Shown one piece after another: positions 50,966 through 60,360 of a DNA stretch of 64,000 nucleotides. The notes beneath the pieces are model-generated. The model worked only from the letters and a program-made list of their open reading frames with translations, ran no database searches and was not told the origin of the DNA. This DNA comes from Candidatus Electrothrix rattekaaiensis (GTDB lineage: Bacteria; Desulfobacterota; Desulfobulbia; Desulfobulbales; Desulfobulbaceae): NCBI GenBank assembly GCA_032595675.1, contig JAVQMD010000003.1, positions 62,001-126,000 of the forward strand. The letters run 5' to 3'. Within the stretch, counting starts at the first letter, position 1. Every line of letters begins with the position of its first letter. Both the position numbers and the translations under genes were made by a program.

Positions 50966-51232
50966 TCAGATGCCCGGACAAAATTCCCTTGAGGTTAACA
51001 CGCCATCTTTATTGGTATCTTTTGCTATGAACATGGCCCTAGCCTGATCATCTCCCCTCGGATGAGAGACTGCCATAAATTCCGTAAGCGTTACTTTCCC
51101 GTCCTTATTGGTATCCAACTCTGCAAAACGCTGTGGGCATCGCATGCCTCTTCCTTGTCCTTGCGCAAAGCTGTATCCTGCAAACATGGCTATGCTCAAT
51201 GCAACGACAGTTGTAATTTTCCATCCTTTCAT
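50966..51232 (-). CDS. Exported EF-hand protein
   Basis: 88 aa. Signal peptide MKGWKITTVVALSIAMFAGYSFA, then EF loops DTNKDGKVTLTE (40-51) and DTNKDGVLTSRE (72-83), so two Ca2+ sites in the periplasm. AAGGAGGATAAA precedes the ATG. A CpxR-type box lies about 150 bases upstream. Confidence 0.88.
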   Translation of the reverse strand: MKGWKITTVVALSIAMFAGYSFAQGQGRGMRCPQRFAELDTNKDGKVTLTEFMAVSHPRGDDQARAMFIAKDTNKDGVLTSREFCPGI

Positions 51233-51384
51233 TTTATCCTCCTTGAGTTTTTTTTAGGTGCCAGTGCCAATATCCGTGTCAGCATTGTTGCAGCACCCGT
51301 TGAGTAGCAAATCGTTTCTTCTTGCCTGTGTCTGACACTATAGACAATGAATGTAAAGGAAATTTGTTTATCAAGGAATAAATT

Positions 51385-51400
51385 GTAAAGATTTTGTAAA
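51385..51400. promoter_or_regulatory. CpxR-type box in the 51.2-51.6 kb gap
   Basis: GTAAA-GATTTT-GTAAA, the same 11-base-period direct repeat as at 15504-15519. It lies between the minus-strand EF-hand gene and the plus-strand 51608 gene and could serve either. Confidence 0.5.
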
Positions 51401-51607
51401 TTCCAGACAAGTACACCGGGAATATGAGAAAACAGATTGATTTATCATGAAAAGAAAAACTATAGAACATGGAAAGTCTCTCCGGGCCGATAAAAATATA
51501 TTGACAGGCAAGATTATCAGTGAGTATTTATCGTGAAGAACATTATGTTCAAAACTGGATCACCACATAGACAAAAGAAAATGGCTTTGCCGAAAGGAGG
51601 AAGAAAG

Positions 51608-52093
51608 ATGCAACTGAAGCGGAAGAAAAAGAGGGGAAATTTTACTGCCGCAATACTGCTTACCGGCTGTTTTATGCTGACAACGGTCAATGCAGGCATG
51701 GCAGAAGGCACCAAGATTCAATTTGATTTTTCTAAAATCAAACCGATCGTGAATACGGAAGCCGCAGCTTCTGGCGAGATAGCTGCTCCGGCTCCCGCTG
51801 TGAGTGCCGGAAAGATATCGGTACCGACAGCACCTTCGACAGCAAATGATGTGCAGAGCAATACAATGGTGATCGGAACCGATGATCAGGAAATAAATCA
51901 GATGATGGGAGATATCGTGGGTGGTGCAGGTTCCAACATCATGGCAGAAATGCAAAAAAAAGTTATGACTGAAAATATGGGGGCTATGCAGGAGTCTATT
52001 CAGGCCACTATCATGAAAAGAGTACAGGATTCTATGCAGCAGCCCGGCAATAATTCAACGCCCAACCCGATGCCTAATCCTATGGCCCAATAG
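51608..52093 (+). CDS. Exported low-complexity protein, unknown family
   Basis: 161 aa from ATG 51608 (AAAGGAGGAAG just upstream, so the further upstream ATG is not used). Signal peptide GNFTAAILLTGCFMLTTVNAG; a Pro/Ala-rich middle and a Met/Gln-rich helical end (MAEMQKKVMTENMGAMQESI) with Asn-Pro-Met repeats (PNPMPNPMAQ). No motif is recognised. Oligomeric or chaperone-like roles are possible. Confidence 0.55.
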   Translation: MQLKRKKKRGNFTAAILLTGCFMLTTVNAGMAEGTKIQFDFSKIKPIVNTEAAASGEIAAPAPAVSAGKISVPTAPSTANDVQSNTMVIGTDDQEINQMMGDIVGGAGSNIMAEMQKKVMTENMGAMQESIQATIMKRVQDSMQQPGNNSTPNPMPNPMAQ

Positions 52094-52151
52094 ACCCTCA
52101 GATCCCCTTGCAATCGCCGCAAGGGAATCGCAAGGTGTTGATGCGCCTTTC

Positions 52152-53579
52152 TCAGTTCCTCAGCGTTCGGATTGTCCCGTACAAGAGGCTACCGATCAGG
52201 CCGGAAAGAAGAGCCAGCAGAAGAGCGGATGCTTTTTTCGGTTTGATCGGTTCAGACGGTATCGCAGGCTGTTGAATAATTTGGAACTGCTCGGAACCTT
52301 GGCTGACTCGGCTGGATTTTTGTTCCGCCTCAAGCTGTTCAACCAGGGTTGCATATCGCTTTTGAGCTGTTTCAGCCTGCTGGCGGAGTTCGGCGGGTGC
52401 CCCTTCCTGTTGCACAAGCTGATCTAAGGTGTTTTTCAGCTGCCCGGCCTGACGTTGCAGAAGATCTGTTTTTTCCTGTTGCCTGCGACAGGATATTTGG
52501 GCAAGAACAAGCTGGTCCGTTGTTTCTTCCAGTTCTTTCCGGGCTGCTGCCGGAATCCCGGCTTCCGCAGAGAGCTTGTTTTCCAACGAGGTGATCTGGA
52601 GACGAACATTAGCGATGAGTCGATCTCCGCTGCCTCCTTTTCCGTATTTCTCCCTAAGATCCTGTTCATAGATTTTCAAACGAAGAAGATCTTTTCTTTC
52701 CTCCTCGAATTGTTCCTTTTTTGTCTGTTCATCGCTCTGATCATCAACCTGTTCAGCTTGCTCGGTTTGCTCAGTTTGATTATCCTGATTCTCAGGCTTG
52801 AGAACGGCGGCGTACTGCTCTTCCAGCGTGTTCAGCCGGTTCAGCTGCTCATGCAGGTTTTCCTGCTCCGTAGAGAGCTGTGTTTTTATTTTGTCATATT
52901 GCGCCGTGATTGTTTCCTGATTTTCTGCCGCAAGAAGAAACCGGTTTTTTTGCTGGAGCATAATGGACAGGGGCTGTACGGCCTGGCGCATTTGTTGGTT
53001 TGCCAAACGAATCGTTTCATTTTTCCATGCTTCCTGGGAGGGCAGGAGTTTTTCGGCTTCCTTACGGAAGAGTTGGAGCAGGGTCTCAATAACCTGAACA
53101 GACATCGCCGCATTCGGATGTTGAAAAGTCATCTGTATGATGCGGGTATCCTTAATCGGCGTGACTTTCAGCTGCTGCTGAAAGGCGGCAAGGGCATGAG
53201 AGAGAACATTATCCTCACTCAGGGTCTCCTGATCAAGATCAGGAAAAATCTTTATTATCCCTATGGCCGTCACAACCTGTTCCGCCAGCACATTACCTTG
53301 CAGTATTTCAACGGCTGTTTGCAAAGTTACGCCTTTTGTATTGTCCTGCCCGGCTGAGTTCGGAGGGAGAGTGCCCGGCCCGGCCTTGTCGGATTGTTGC
53401 CCTGTGCTTTTCTCCTTTGTTATTTCAGGTATATTGATACGCGCACCTGCTTGAAACATAGGCGAACGACGAGAAGAACGACATAAAGAAGTGACTGTGA
53501 CAAGTAATGCGATAAGAAAAAAGACAGCCGTCATCCCGACAGCATATTTTTTGAGAGAGATGAAAAAAGCAGATATCAT
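52152..53579 (-). CDS. Wzz/GNVR-type chain-length determinant-like protein
   Basis: 475 aa. TM1 at about 15-32, an N-terminal Wzz-like region (FQAGARINIPEI and INSERT-like Gln/Asp-rich stretch), a long coiled coil (about 190-430, Gln/Glu/Leu-rich), and C-terminal PAIPSEPIKPKKASALLLALL with TM2, the PxxPxxP-type motif of Wzz proteins. It would set polysaccharide chain length. No wz genes are adjacent. Confidence 0.8.
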   Translation of the reverse strand: MISAFFISLKKYAVGMTAVFFLIALLVTVTSLCRSSRRSPMFQAGARINIPEITKEKSTGQQSDKAGPGTLPPNSAGQDNTKGVTLQTAVEILQGNVLAEQVVTAIGIIKIFPDLDQETLSEDNVLSHALAAFQQQLKVTPIKDTRIIQMTFQHPNAAMSVQVIETLLQLFRKEAEKLLPSQEAWKNETIRLANQQMRQAVQPLSIMLQQKNRFLLAAENQETITAQYDKIKTQLSTEQENLHEQLNRLNTLEEQYAAVLKPENQDNQTEQTEQAEQVDDQSDEQTKKEQFEEERKDLLRLKIYEQDLREKYGKGGSGDRLIANVRLQITSLENKLSAEAGIPAAARKELEETTDQLVLAQISCRRQQEKTDLLQRQAGQLKNTLDQLVQQEGAPAELRQQAETAQKRYATLVEQLEAEQKSSRVSQGSEQFQIIQQPAIPSEPIKPKKASALLLALLSGLIGSLLYGTIRTLRN

Positions 53580-53831
53580 TTTGTATTTCAGAAAAATTTA
53601 AAAAAGTAATTGGGCAATCACTGCGCCTACTCCTGCCACAGAGACAAGCTGAGTGTCCCGCAATATTCATATGCGTACTGTGCGCTTAAGTAATAGGCAG
53701 AAGCCTTACTTTATGCAACCAATTTTTGAGGATGCTAGCCTTCCTAATCGTTATTTTCTTGACCTTCCCCTCACAAAGGGTTAGTAGTATTTTTTTTTAC
53801 TTTTCGTGAAAAATAATATTTTTTAAACTAA

Positions 53832-55223
53832 ATGTCTCCTGATAATAACAAGATTTCTCTCCGATTTATTTTTGTCCTCCTTTCTCTTGTCGGAGCTGTC
53901 GCGCTACTGAAGTTTTCTCCGTATTGCGCATCAATACCGGCCAAAGCCGGTGTTCTTGCTCTGCTTACCCTTGTTTTCTGGGCAACAGCATTGATCCCGG
54001 AACACCTTACGGCCCTGCTTTTCTTTCTGCTGGCGATGGTCTTCTCTCTTGCCGGTCCCGAAGTTATTTTTGCAGGCTTCGGCTCAGCAGCGATTTGGCT
54101 GATCTTTGGGGGCTTGGTCATCGGCATAGCCATCTCGTCAACCGGGTTGGGGGCCAGGATCGCACGCTACGCAGCGGTCTGGCTGCACGGCAGTTACCTG
54201 AAAATCATCAGCGGCCTTGTTGCAGCAGGTCTGCTGTTCAGCTTTCTTATGCCTTCGGCTATGGGCAGGGTTGTCCTGCTGACACCCATTGCCCTGTCTC
54301 TTGCTGATCATTTCGGCTTCAAGGAAGGTTCCAAGGGCAGAACCGGCGTGCTGCTGGCTATTATTTTGGGAACCTATATTCCCGCCTTCGGTATCCTGCC
54401 CGCCAATGTGCCCAATATGGTTCTCGTCGGTATGGCGGAAACTCAGTACAATCTTTCTATTCTCTACGGAACCTATCTCTTTCTTCATTTTCCTCTGCTG
54501 AGTCTTGTCAAAGCGGTGCTGATTATTGCACTTATTCTCTTTTTTTTTCCAGATCAGCCAAAGGAATTACCTGAGCAGAAAGAACAGGCAACAGTAAAAT
54601 TTTCCCAGAACGAATTAATTCTGTCCCTTGTCCTGGCAGGAATGCTCGGACTTTGGATAACGGATTTCCTCCATCATGTCTCTCCGGCCTGGGTTGCTCT
54701 GGGAGGTGCTCTTATTCTTCTCATGCCCGGAGTGGATATTGTCGGCAAGAAGGCGTTTAACCAAAAGATCAACTGGGGAGCCATCATCTTTGTTGCCGGT
54801 ATTCTGGGCGTAGGCGGTATGATCAACCATACCGGTTTAGGCCGTACTGTCGCAGCCGGAATAACAGGTCTGCTGCCCTTGGGTGAGCACCAAAATTTTA
54901 TCAATTATATGTCGATCAGTCTTGCTTCGGCATTCACAGGGATGTTGACTACGCTTCCGGCAGTGCCAGCAGTCCTGACCCCGCTTTCCGACAGTCTGGC
55001 GCAGACAACCGGTTTACCTGTCCGTACCCTGCTCATGATGCAGGTCGTGGGTTTTTCGACCATCATGCTTCCTTATCAAGCTCCGCCCATTGTTGTGGGC
55101 ATGCAGCTCTCAGGAGAGAAACTCATGGATGCGGCAAAAATATGTTTGTCATTGGCCCTGATAACTGGTTTTATCCTTCTGCCACTGAATTTTTTCTGGT
55201 GGAAACTGCTGGACTGGCTGTAG
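53832..55223 (+). CDS. SLC13/DASS-family anion:sodium permease
   Basis: 463 aa with about 12 membrane helices. Family hairpin regions: AMGRVVLLTPIALSLADHFG, GTYIPAFGILPANVPNMVLV, TGMLTTLPAVPAVLTPLSDS and QVVGFSTIMLPYQAPPIVVG. DASS carriers move dicarboxylates, sulfate or related anions with Na+. It has a weak start context. The next gene of the plus-strand cluster begins 134 bases on; a small hairpin (55227-55250) lies between. Confidence 0.82.
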   Translation: MSPDNNKISLRFIFVLLSLVGAVALLKFSPYCASIPAKAGVLALLTLVFWATALIPEHLTALLFFLLAMVFSLAGPEVIFAGFGSAAIWLIFGGLVIGIAISSTGLGARIARYAAVWLHGSYLKIISGLVAAGLLFSFLMPSAMGRVVLLTPIALSLADHFGFKEGSKGRTGVLLAIILGTYIPAFGILPANVPNMVLVGMAETQYNLSILYGTYLFLHFPLLSLVKAVLIIALILFFFPDQPKELPEQKEQATVKFSQNELILSLVLAGMLGLWITDFLHHVSPAWVALGGALILLMPGVDIVGKKAFNQKINWGAIIFVAGILGVGGMINHTGLGRTVAAGITGLLPLGEHQNFINYMSISLASAFTGMLTTLPAVPAVLTPLSDSLAQTTGLPVRTLLMMQVVGFSTIMLPYQAPPIVVGMQLSGEKLMDAAKICLSLALITGFILLPLNFFWWKLLDWL

Positions 55224-55356
55224 TGAATATGATATTTTTTTCATATCATAATCATGTTGTATCTGTTGTGGATCAGATAAAAACATTTGTTAAAAAGACG
55301 AAGTCTTCCCTTGCGGAGACATTCATCAATACAATAAAAAAAGGAGTTACCTGACA

Positions 55357-55938
55357 ATGCGAAGAAAAACTGCACTACTGTTCTCAGCATCTTTATGCCT
55401 GCTGCTGACCTTCACTTCGACAAGCCATAGCTGTGTTGGCCGTATTCTAAATCTGACCGTTAACGAGTCCCCGGAACAGCAGATTATCGCCCATATCATG
55501 GCGACCTATATCACAGAACGGACAGGGACCACCGTGAATATCGTAAATAGCTCAGAGGACAGCGGCACACAATGTCCCAGCGATATCTGTATTAACTATG
55601 TGAACACGGGGCTCTCCGGTATGAGCAGCGATGATCAGGGAAGCGATGATCAAGAAAATTACAGCTTGGTGAAGGAATACTATATTGAAAACGAGAACCT
55701 AGTTTGGCTGAAGCCCTTTGGTTATAAGGGACCGGTTCTGCAACAGAATGCCTCCTTGGCCGTGCCGGTTGCCAATCGGGAATCTCTGGCCAAATTCCCT
55801 GTCCTTGACCGCGTCATCAATAAACTGGGCGACCTGATTGATGACTCCTCTTTGGAACAGCTTCTTCTTCAGCAGACGGAGAGCGGAGATGCCAAAAGTG
55901 TTGCCAAAGATTTTCTTAAGACCAAGAACTTGATCTGA
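55357..55938 (+). CDS. OpuAC-like substrate-binding domain protein (short)
   Basis: 193 aa. Signal peptide (TALLFSASLCLLLTFTSTSH). LNLTVNESPEQQIIAHIMATYITERTGTTVNIV and the C-terminal FPVLDRVINKLGDLIDDSSLEQLLLQ match the glycine-betaine-type OpuAC fold, but at 193 residues it lacks about a third of the domain. AAAGGAG lies upstream. It is the first of six plus-strand genes with YedE at the end. Confidence 0.65.
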   Translation: MRRKTALLFSASLCLLLTFTSTSHSCVGRILNLTVNESPEQQIIAHIMATYITERTGTTVNIVNSSEDSGTQCPSDICINYVNTGLSGMSSDDQGSDDQENYSLVKEYYIENENLVWLKPFGYKGPVLQQNASLAVPVANRESLAKFPVLDRVINKLGDLIDDSSLEQLLLQQTESGDAKSVAKDFLKTKNLI

Positions 55939-55965
55939 TAAAAAAATCCTTACAAAGAGGAAGAA

Positions 55966-56460
55966 ATGCAAAAACTGTTCTTTACCCTGCTTGTCCTTCT
56001 CGTTACAGCTAGTTCTGCTGCTGCACATGGAGGAATTTCCAAGCTTCCAGATTCGGTCCAGATTATGCAGTATAAAATGCTGCTCTATATGGATGCAGAC
56101 GACATTGCCACTCGAAATAGCTTGGCTATGGCCTATTTTCGAAACAACGAGCTGACCGAAGCAGCACAGCAGCTTGAGGAGGTTCTTCAGCTTGATAGCA
56201 ATAATTTCAACGCCCTTGACGGCATGGGCATCGTCCTGCTTGGGCAAAAAAAAGGGGCTGAAGCGGTCAAATACCTAGAGCGGGCTTTAGCACTGAATGA
56301 TAAGGATATGATGGCGTATGTTCATCTTTCCTTGGCTCACAAGCAGCTCAACCAACCTGATCTTGCCAAACAGGCATTGGAAACCGCAGAAAAACTCGCC
56401 GCAACCCCGGAGGCTGCCGTCGAGATTCAGAAGGAAATCGAACTGATCAGTAAATCCTGA
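55966..56460 (+). CDS. Exported TPR protein
   Basis: 164 aa with signal peptide (LFFTLLVLLVTASSAAAHG). TPR repeats: NSLAMAYFRNNELTEAAQQLEEVLQLDSNN, then ALDGMGIVLLGQKKGAEAVKYLERALALNDKD and AYVHLSLAHKQLNQPDLAKQAL. A periplasmic scaffold in this cluster. It starts 27 bases after the previous gene. Confidence 0.85.
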   Translation: MQKLFFTLLVLLVTASSAAAHGGISKLPDSVQIMQYKMLLYMDADDIATRNSLAMAYFRNNELTEAAQQLEEVLQLDSNNFNALDGMGIVLLGQKKGAEAVKYLERALALNDKDMMAYVHLSLAHKQLNQPDLAKQALETAEKLAATPEAAVEIQKEIELISKS

Positions 56461-56626
56461 AGTTGTCGGGTGCTGTCCAGAACCGCCTGCTTTTCTTAAG
56501 ACCCTGATCAATCCTTTATTTCAGCGCAAGGAATAATAACATATGCCCTTGACTCGCTATCATTGAGGGATTTGGGGCAACTGTATTCTGCAAAAAACTA
56601 TAATTTTATTTTTTATCCATAACGAC

Positions 56627-57598
56627 ATGAAAAAAATTGCTCAATATATTTTTCTTCTTGCTGCCGTGTTCATTCTTCAGGCATGCAAGACTGACAAGGG
56701 GGGCGAGCCCGTCGCTGTTTCGGAAAACAAGGAGAAACCTGCCGCCGTTTCCGCCGTTTCAATAGATAACGACAAACCGATTCTTCGTTTCGGCTTTATG
56801 ATCTGCGACAGTCGGAAACTGTCCGAGGAACGCTTTGCTCCTTTTGCCGCCTATCTTGAGAAAAAGCTGGGCCGCAGGGTGGAGATGATTCTCAAAAACA
56901 CCTTTGAGTTCGAGAGCCTGATAAAAAATAACGAAGTTGATTTTTTCCACGTCAACTCCATTGTGGCGGTTCTGCTGAAAGAAAAATACAAGGCCGACCT
57001 GCTGGCCATTGATATTCGCGGGAAAGACGGATACAAGGCCACCGGCACGATCATTGCCCGCAAGGACAGCGGGATCAAGACCATCGAAGATATGCGCGGT
57101 AAATCCATGGTCTTCGGCCCGGCCTTGGCACCTTTCGGGTATATGGCCCAGTATGCTCTGATGCTGGATAATAACTTTGATCCGGAAACAGATTTTTCCT
57201 CCTACACCATTCCTTCCGGCTCTGCCAAACATGACAAGGTGATTTACGGGGTGGAATACGGAAAATATGATGTCGGTGCTGCTCCTCGTATCGACTTGGA
57301 TCGAATGGTGGAAGAGAACATTATTAACCTGGATGATTACAATATCATTGCCGAGAGTGATCCCATGCCGTACTGCACTATCGGAGCGCGGGCTGATATT
57401 GATCCGGCTCTGAAGGAGCAGGTCAAAGACATTGCCCTGAACCTGAAGGATGATGAAGTCGCAACAGTGGACGGAGAAACGCTCAAGGTTCTCAAGCGGA
57501 TGCTTATCGACGGTTTTGCTCCAGTTGTTGACAGCGAGTACGATGCAATTCGGGAAGACCTCAAGCTTTGCAATATGCCTCCGTACACCAAGTACTAA
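56627..57598 (+). CDS. PhnD-like substrate-binding lipoprotein
   Basis: 323 aa. Lipobox LQAC at 17-20, then PhnD/phosphite family sequence: ILRFGFMICDSRKLSEERFAPFAAYLEKKLG, DFFHVNSIVAVLL, GTIIARKDSGIKTIEDMRGKSMVFGPALAPFGY. The family binds phosphonates, phosphite or other oxyanions. No ABC permease or ATPase is near; it may act as a receptor or feed the YedE-type carrier. Confidence 0.85.
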   Translation: MKKIAQYIFLLAAVFILQACKTDKGGEPVAVSENKEKPAAVSAVSIDNDKPILRFGFMICDSRKLSEERFAPFAAYLEKKLGRRVEMILKNTFEFESLIKNNEVDFFHVNSIVAVLLKEKYKADLLAIDIRGKDGYKATGTIIARKDSGIKTIEDMRGKSMVFGPALAPFGYMAQYALMLDNNFDPETDFSSYTIPSGSAKHDKVIYGVEYGKYDVGAAPRIDLDRMVEENIINLDDYNIIAESDPMPYCTIGARADIDPALKEQVKDIALNLKDDEVATVDGETLKVLKRMLIDGFAPVVDSEYDAIREDLKLCNMPPYTKY

Positions 57599-57637
57599 TC
57601 ACCACGATCAATTTTCACGTAAAGGTAGACTACACCA

Positions 57638-58609
57638 ATGATGAATAACAAGATATTTCTGTCGCTGTTTGCAGGTGTTGCAGCAGTGCTTCTGACCCTG
57701 CAGCCTGGATTTGCAAAAGAACTGGTCGTCAATAAAGGGGTTATTGATAAGGATACAATCTGGTCCGGGGATGTTCTGGTGAAAGGAGATGTGGAGGTTG
57801 CCAAGGGAGCGACTCTTCTGATCATGCCGGGCACTACAGTTCGTTTCGCCAAAATCGAGGCCTTTGGGCCGGAAAAGATGTACACGGATAAAGATAACCA
57901 TTTCTCCCGTGCAGAGATCTTTGTTCTCGGAAAACTGTATGCCCAGGGAAGTAAAAAAAGCAAAATAACTTTTACCAGTGCGGAGAAATCCCCTGCTCCC
58001 GGAGACTGGGGCGCGATCAATTTCAACGGCACAGTGGACAACCTGCTTGAATACTGTGAGTTCATGTATGCTCAGACCGCTGTTCACTGCCACTCTTCAC
58101 AGATTGCTGTGCTGCACAATACCTTTAAGTATAACGGAACCGCTATCGGCAGCAAGAATCTGCCCGATGTGCCTGTTCGATGCTCTATGCCGGTTCTTTA
58201 TAACCTGATAACGGAGAACGGCGGCGGGATTATCATCGGCGGCGGAACGGCCTCCCCTGTTGCTCATAATGAAATCAGCAATAATGAGTTTTTCGGCATT
58301 TATGTAAAAAAAGGCGGGCGAGCCGCTGTTCGTTTTAATAATATCAACAAAAACGGCAAGGGCGTAATTTTTTACGCCACGAAAGAGGCTCTTTTGCGGG
58401 ACAATAATATTGCCGACAACGAGAATTATAACATCTCCATGCTGGAAGGCCAGAGCGGAGATATCACCGCCCGCAACAACTGGTGGGGTTCTACTGATGA
58501 GAAAAAAATCCTGGAAAAGGTTATGGACAAGGCCCGTGAAGAAAGTCTCGGCAAGGCTGACCTGACGGATTTTTATACCTCTCCTGTTCCCGGAACAGGT
58601 ATTCTTTAG
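57638..58609 (+). CDS. Exported right-handed beta-helix protein (NosD-like)
   Basis: 323 aa, signal peptide LSLFAGVAAVLLTLQPGFA. Repeated Asn-rich rungs (GGGIIIGGGTASPVAHNEISNN, VRFNNINKNGKGVIFY, RDNNIADNENYNISML) and the end DITARNNWWGSTDE are typical of parallel beta-helix proteins. Such folds hold carbohydrates or metal-cluster assembly factors (NosD). It ends before a strong terminator at 58650. Confidence 0.85.
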   Translation: MMNNKIFLSLFAGVAAVLLTLQPGFAKELVVNKGVIDKDTIWSGDVLVKGDVEVAKGATLLIMPGTTVRFAKIEAFGPEKMYTDKDNHFSRAEIFVLGKLYAQGSKKSKITFTSAEKSPAPGDWGAINFNGTVDNLLEYCEFMYAQTAVHCHSSQIAVLHNTFKYNGTAIGSKNLPDVPVRCSMPVLYNLITENGGGIIIGGGTASPVAHNEISNNEFFGIYVKKGGRAAVRFNNINKNGKGVIFYATKEALLRDNNIADNENYNISMLEGQSGDITARNNWWGSTDEKKILEKVMDKAREESLGKADLTDFYTSPVPGTGIL

Positions 58610-58649
58610 GCTTAATTTTTAGGCTTAAGAACATATCGACAGTTTCAAC

Positions 58650-58695
58650 ATCCGGTCGGGTTCCTGCTGCATCGGGAACCCGACCGGATTTTTTT
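58650..58695 (+). terminator. Strong Rho-independent terminator
   Basis: TCCGGTCGGGTTCC (58651-58664) and GGAACCCGACCGGA (58675-58688) form a 14-bp perfect stem with a 10-base loop, followed by seven T. It splits the cluster: the beta-helix gene ends before it, TPR2 and YedE come after. Confidence 0.92.
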
Positions 58696-58710
58696 ACGCA
58701 ACCGACCATT

Positions 58711-59271
58711 ATGAATATACGAGACAAACTCTTCGGTAACCTTCTGGACAGTTTCACCACTGTCTCGCTGGCCCTGCTGATCATTATCACGGCAGTGATG
58801 CTAGTCCGGCATGGGACAGCAGCACAACAGGACGAGGGAGCTGGCGTCAACAGGAAAGAGCTGGCCGAGGAAATATACCGAAAACGGCTGGAGCAGGATA
58901 AAAAAATCTACAAAGAGGTTAAACGACTCTTAGGGATGAGACAATATTCTGCTGCGCAGGAGGTTCTGCAAAAAGTACAAAAAGAACATCCTGATAATCC
59001 AAGATCTTTCATCTATCAGGCCGGGCTGTACTATAATACCGGAAAAATAGTTGAGGCGATTTCCAGCTATCGCCGGGCTGTGGAGAGCGAGCCTGATTTT
59101 ATTGACAATCAAACCCCTCTTTTTATCGGAAAATCAATAATGGAGCATCTGACAGCAGCAAAAGAACAACTTTTGAAAGAAAAAAAAATACGGCCCGAGG
59201 ATAAAGAAATACAAAAGGCTCTTGATGAGCTTCTTTATTTACAACGAAGAGCAGCAGGTGGGTGTGAATAA
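58711..59271 (+). CDS. Membrane-anchored TPR protein
   Basis: 186 aa. One N-terminal helix (VSLALLIIITAVMLVRH), then TPR-like GMRQYSAAQEVLQKVQKEHP and IYQAGLYYNTGKIVEAISSYRRAVE. It directly precedes the YedE-like gene (stop TAA followed at once by its GTG), so it is very likely its partner. Confidence 0.85.
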   Translation: MNIRDKLFGNLLDSFTTVSLALLIIITAVMLVRHGTAAQQDEGAGVNRKELAEEIYRKRLEQDKKIYKEVKRLLGMRQYSAAQEVLQKVQKEHPDNPRSFIYQAGLYYNTGKIVEAISSYRRAVESEPDFIDNQTPLFIGKSIMEHLTAAKEQLLKEKKIRPEDKEIQKALDELLYLQRRAAGGCE

Positions 59272-60336
59272 GTGATTCGCTTAAAATTACCAGATATTTC
59301 AATTATAACAGGTGTCGTGCTCGGAGCCGGTGCTGTTCTGCTGACGCTTGTCGGCAATCCTGTGAACTCGGGCATCTGTATTTCATGTTTTTTGGAAAAC
59401 CTTGCCGGGGCACTCCAGCTTCAAGACAGTCTCCGTATGAGCTATATCCGGCCGGAGTTGGTCGGTTTTCTCCTGGGTGCTTTTTTTATGGCCAAGCAGA
59501 GCCGTCGCTTTCGGGTGACCGGCGGCTCGTCTCCACTCATCCGTTTTCTGCTCGGATTTTTCATGATTGTGGGCTGCGGTGTTTTTATCGGCTGCCCGAT
59601 CAAGATGATCCTACGTTTGGGAGCCGGAGACCTGACCGCTGTTGCTGCTCTGCTCGGCCTGCTCTTCGGGATATGGCTGGGTGGAAAATACATCAGGGCC
59701 GGTTCTGTGCTTGATCGTGCTCAGAATCTGCCGACTATCAACGGGTATATCCTGCCCGGTATCGGCTTTCTGCTGCTGATCTTTCTCTTTCTGAAGCCAG
59801 CATTTATTCGCCAAGGCTTTTCAGGACCGGCTGCCCAGCATGCGCCGTTGTGGATATCTCTGGCTGTCGGCCTGCTAATAGGCGGACTGGCCCAGCGCTC
59901 CGGGCTTTGCATCACCGGTGGAATCCGTAACTTTTTCCTCTTTCGGGAAAAAACGCTGTTCAGTGGCGTGATTGCCATCTTTGTCTCTGCCTTGATGGTT
60001 TCCTTGGTTAGCGGTCAGTTCAATCTCGGCATGGAGGCTCAGCCCGGTGCCCATCACAGCCATCTCTGGAGCTTTCTGGCTATGGTATTGGTCGGCCTTG
60101 CTGCGGTTATTGTTGATGGTTGCCCTTTCAGGCAGGTTATTAAAGCTGGGGAAGGAGATGTTGATGCGGGGCTTACCTGTTTCGGGATGGTGACCGGGGC
60201 TGCTCTGGTTATTACTTGGCAACTGCGCAGTACTTCAGCCGGACCGGTGTTTAACGGTAAGATTGCCACCCTGCTCGGTCTGATTTTCTGCCTGACAATT
60301 ATTCTCAGCTACCGCAAGGCCCGTCTGAAACGATAA
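59272..60336 (+). CDS. YeeE/YedE-family sulfur or selenium compound transporter
   Basis: 354 aa from GTG 59272. Ten or so helices with the conserved Cys motifs NSGICISCFLENL, VGCGVFIGCPIKMILRLGAGDLTA, RSGLCITGGIRNF and DGCPFRQVIKAGEGDVDAG. Thiosulfate carrier YeeE/TsuA and YedE (putative selenium transporter) share them. The repeated GxxCxxG suits relay of sulfur compounds across the membrane. Substrate unknown. Confidence 0.88.
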   Translation: MIRLKLPDISIITGVVLGAGAVLLTLVGNPVNSGICISCFLENLAGALQLQDSLRMSYIRPELVGFLLGAFFMAKQSRRFRVTGGSSPLIRFLLGFFMIVGCGVFIGCPIKMILRLGAGDLTAVAALLGLLFGIWLGGKYIRAGSVLDRAQNLPTINGYILPGIGFLLLIFLFLKPAFIRQGFSGPAAQHAPLWISLAVGLLIGGLAQRSGLCITGGIRNFFLFREKTLFSGVIAIFVSALMVSLVSGQFNLGMEAQPGAHHSHLWSFLAMVLVGLAAVIVDGCPFRQVIKAGEGDVDAGLTCFGMVTGAALVITWQLRSTSAGPVFNGKIATLLGLIFCLTIILSYRKARLKR

Positions 60337-60360
60337 GACGATAAAAAACGGTAATAAAAC

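Noticed and set aside
52455-53357. 300-codon plus-strand frame rich in Leu and Phe
   Set aside because: Complement of the Gln/Glu coiled coil of the Wzz-like gene.
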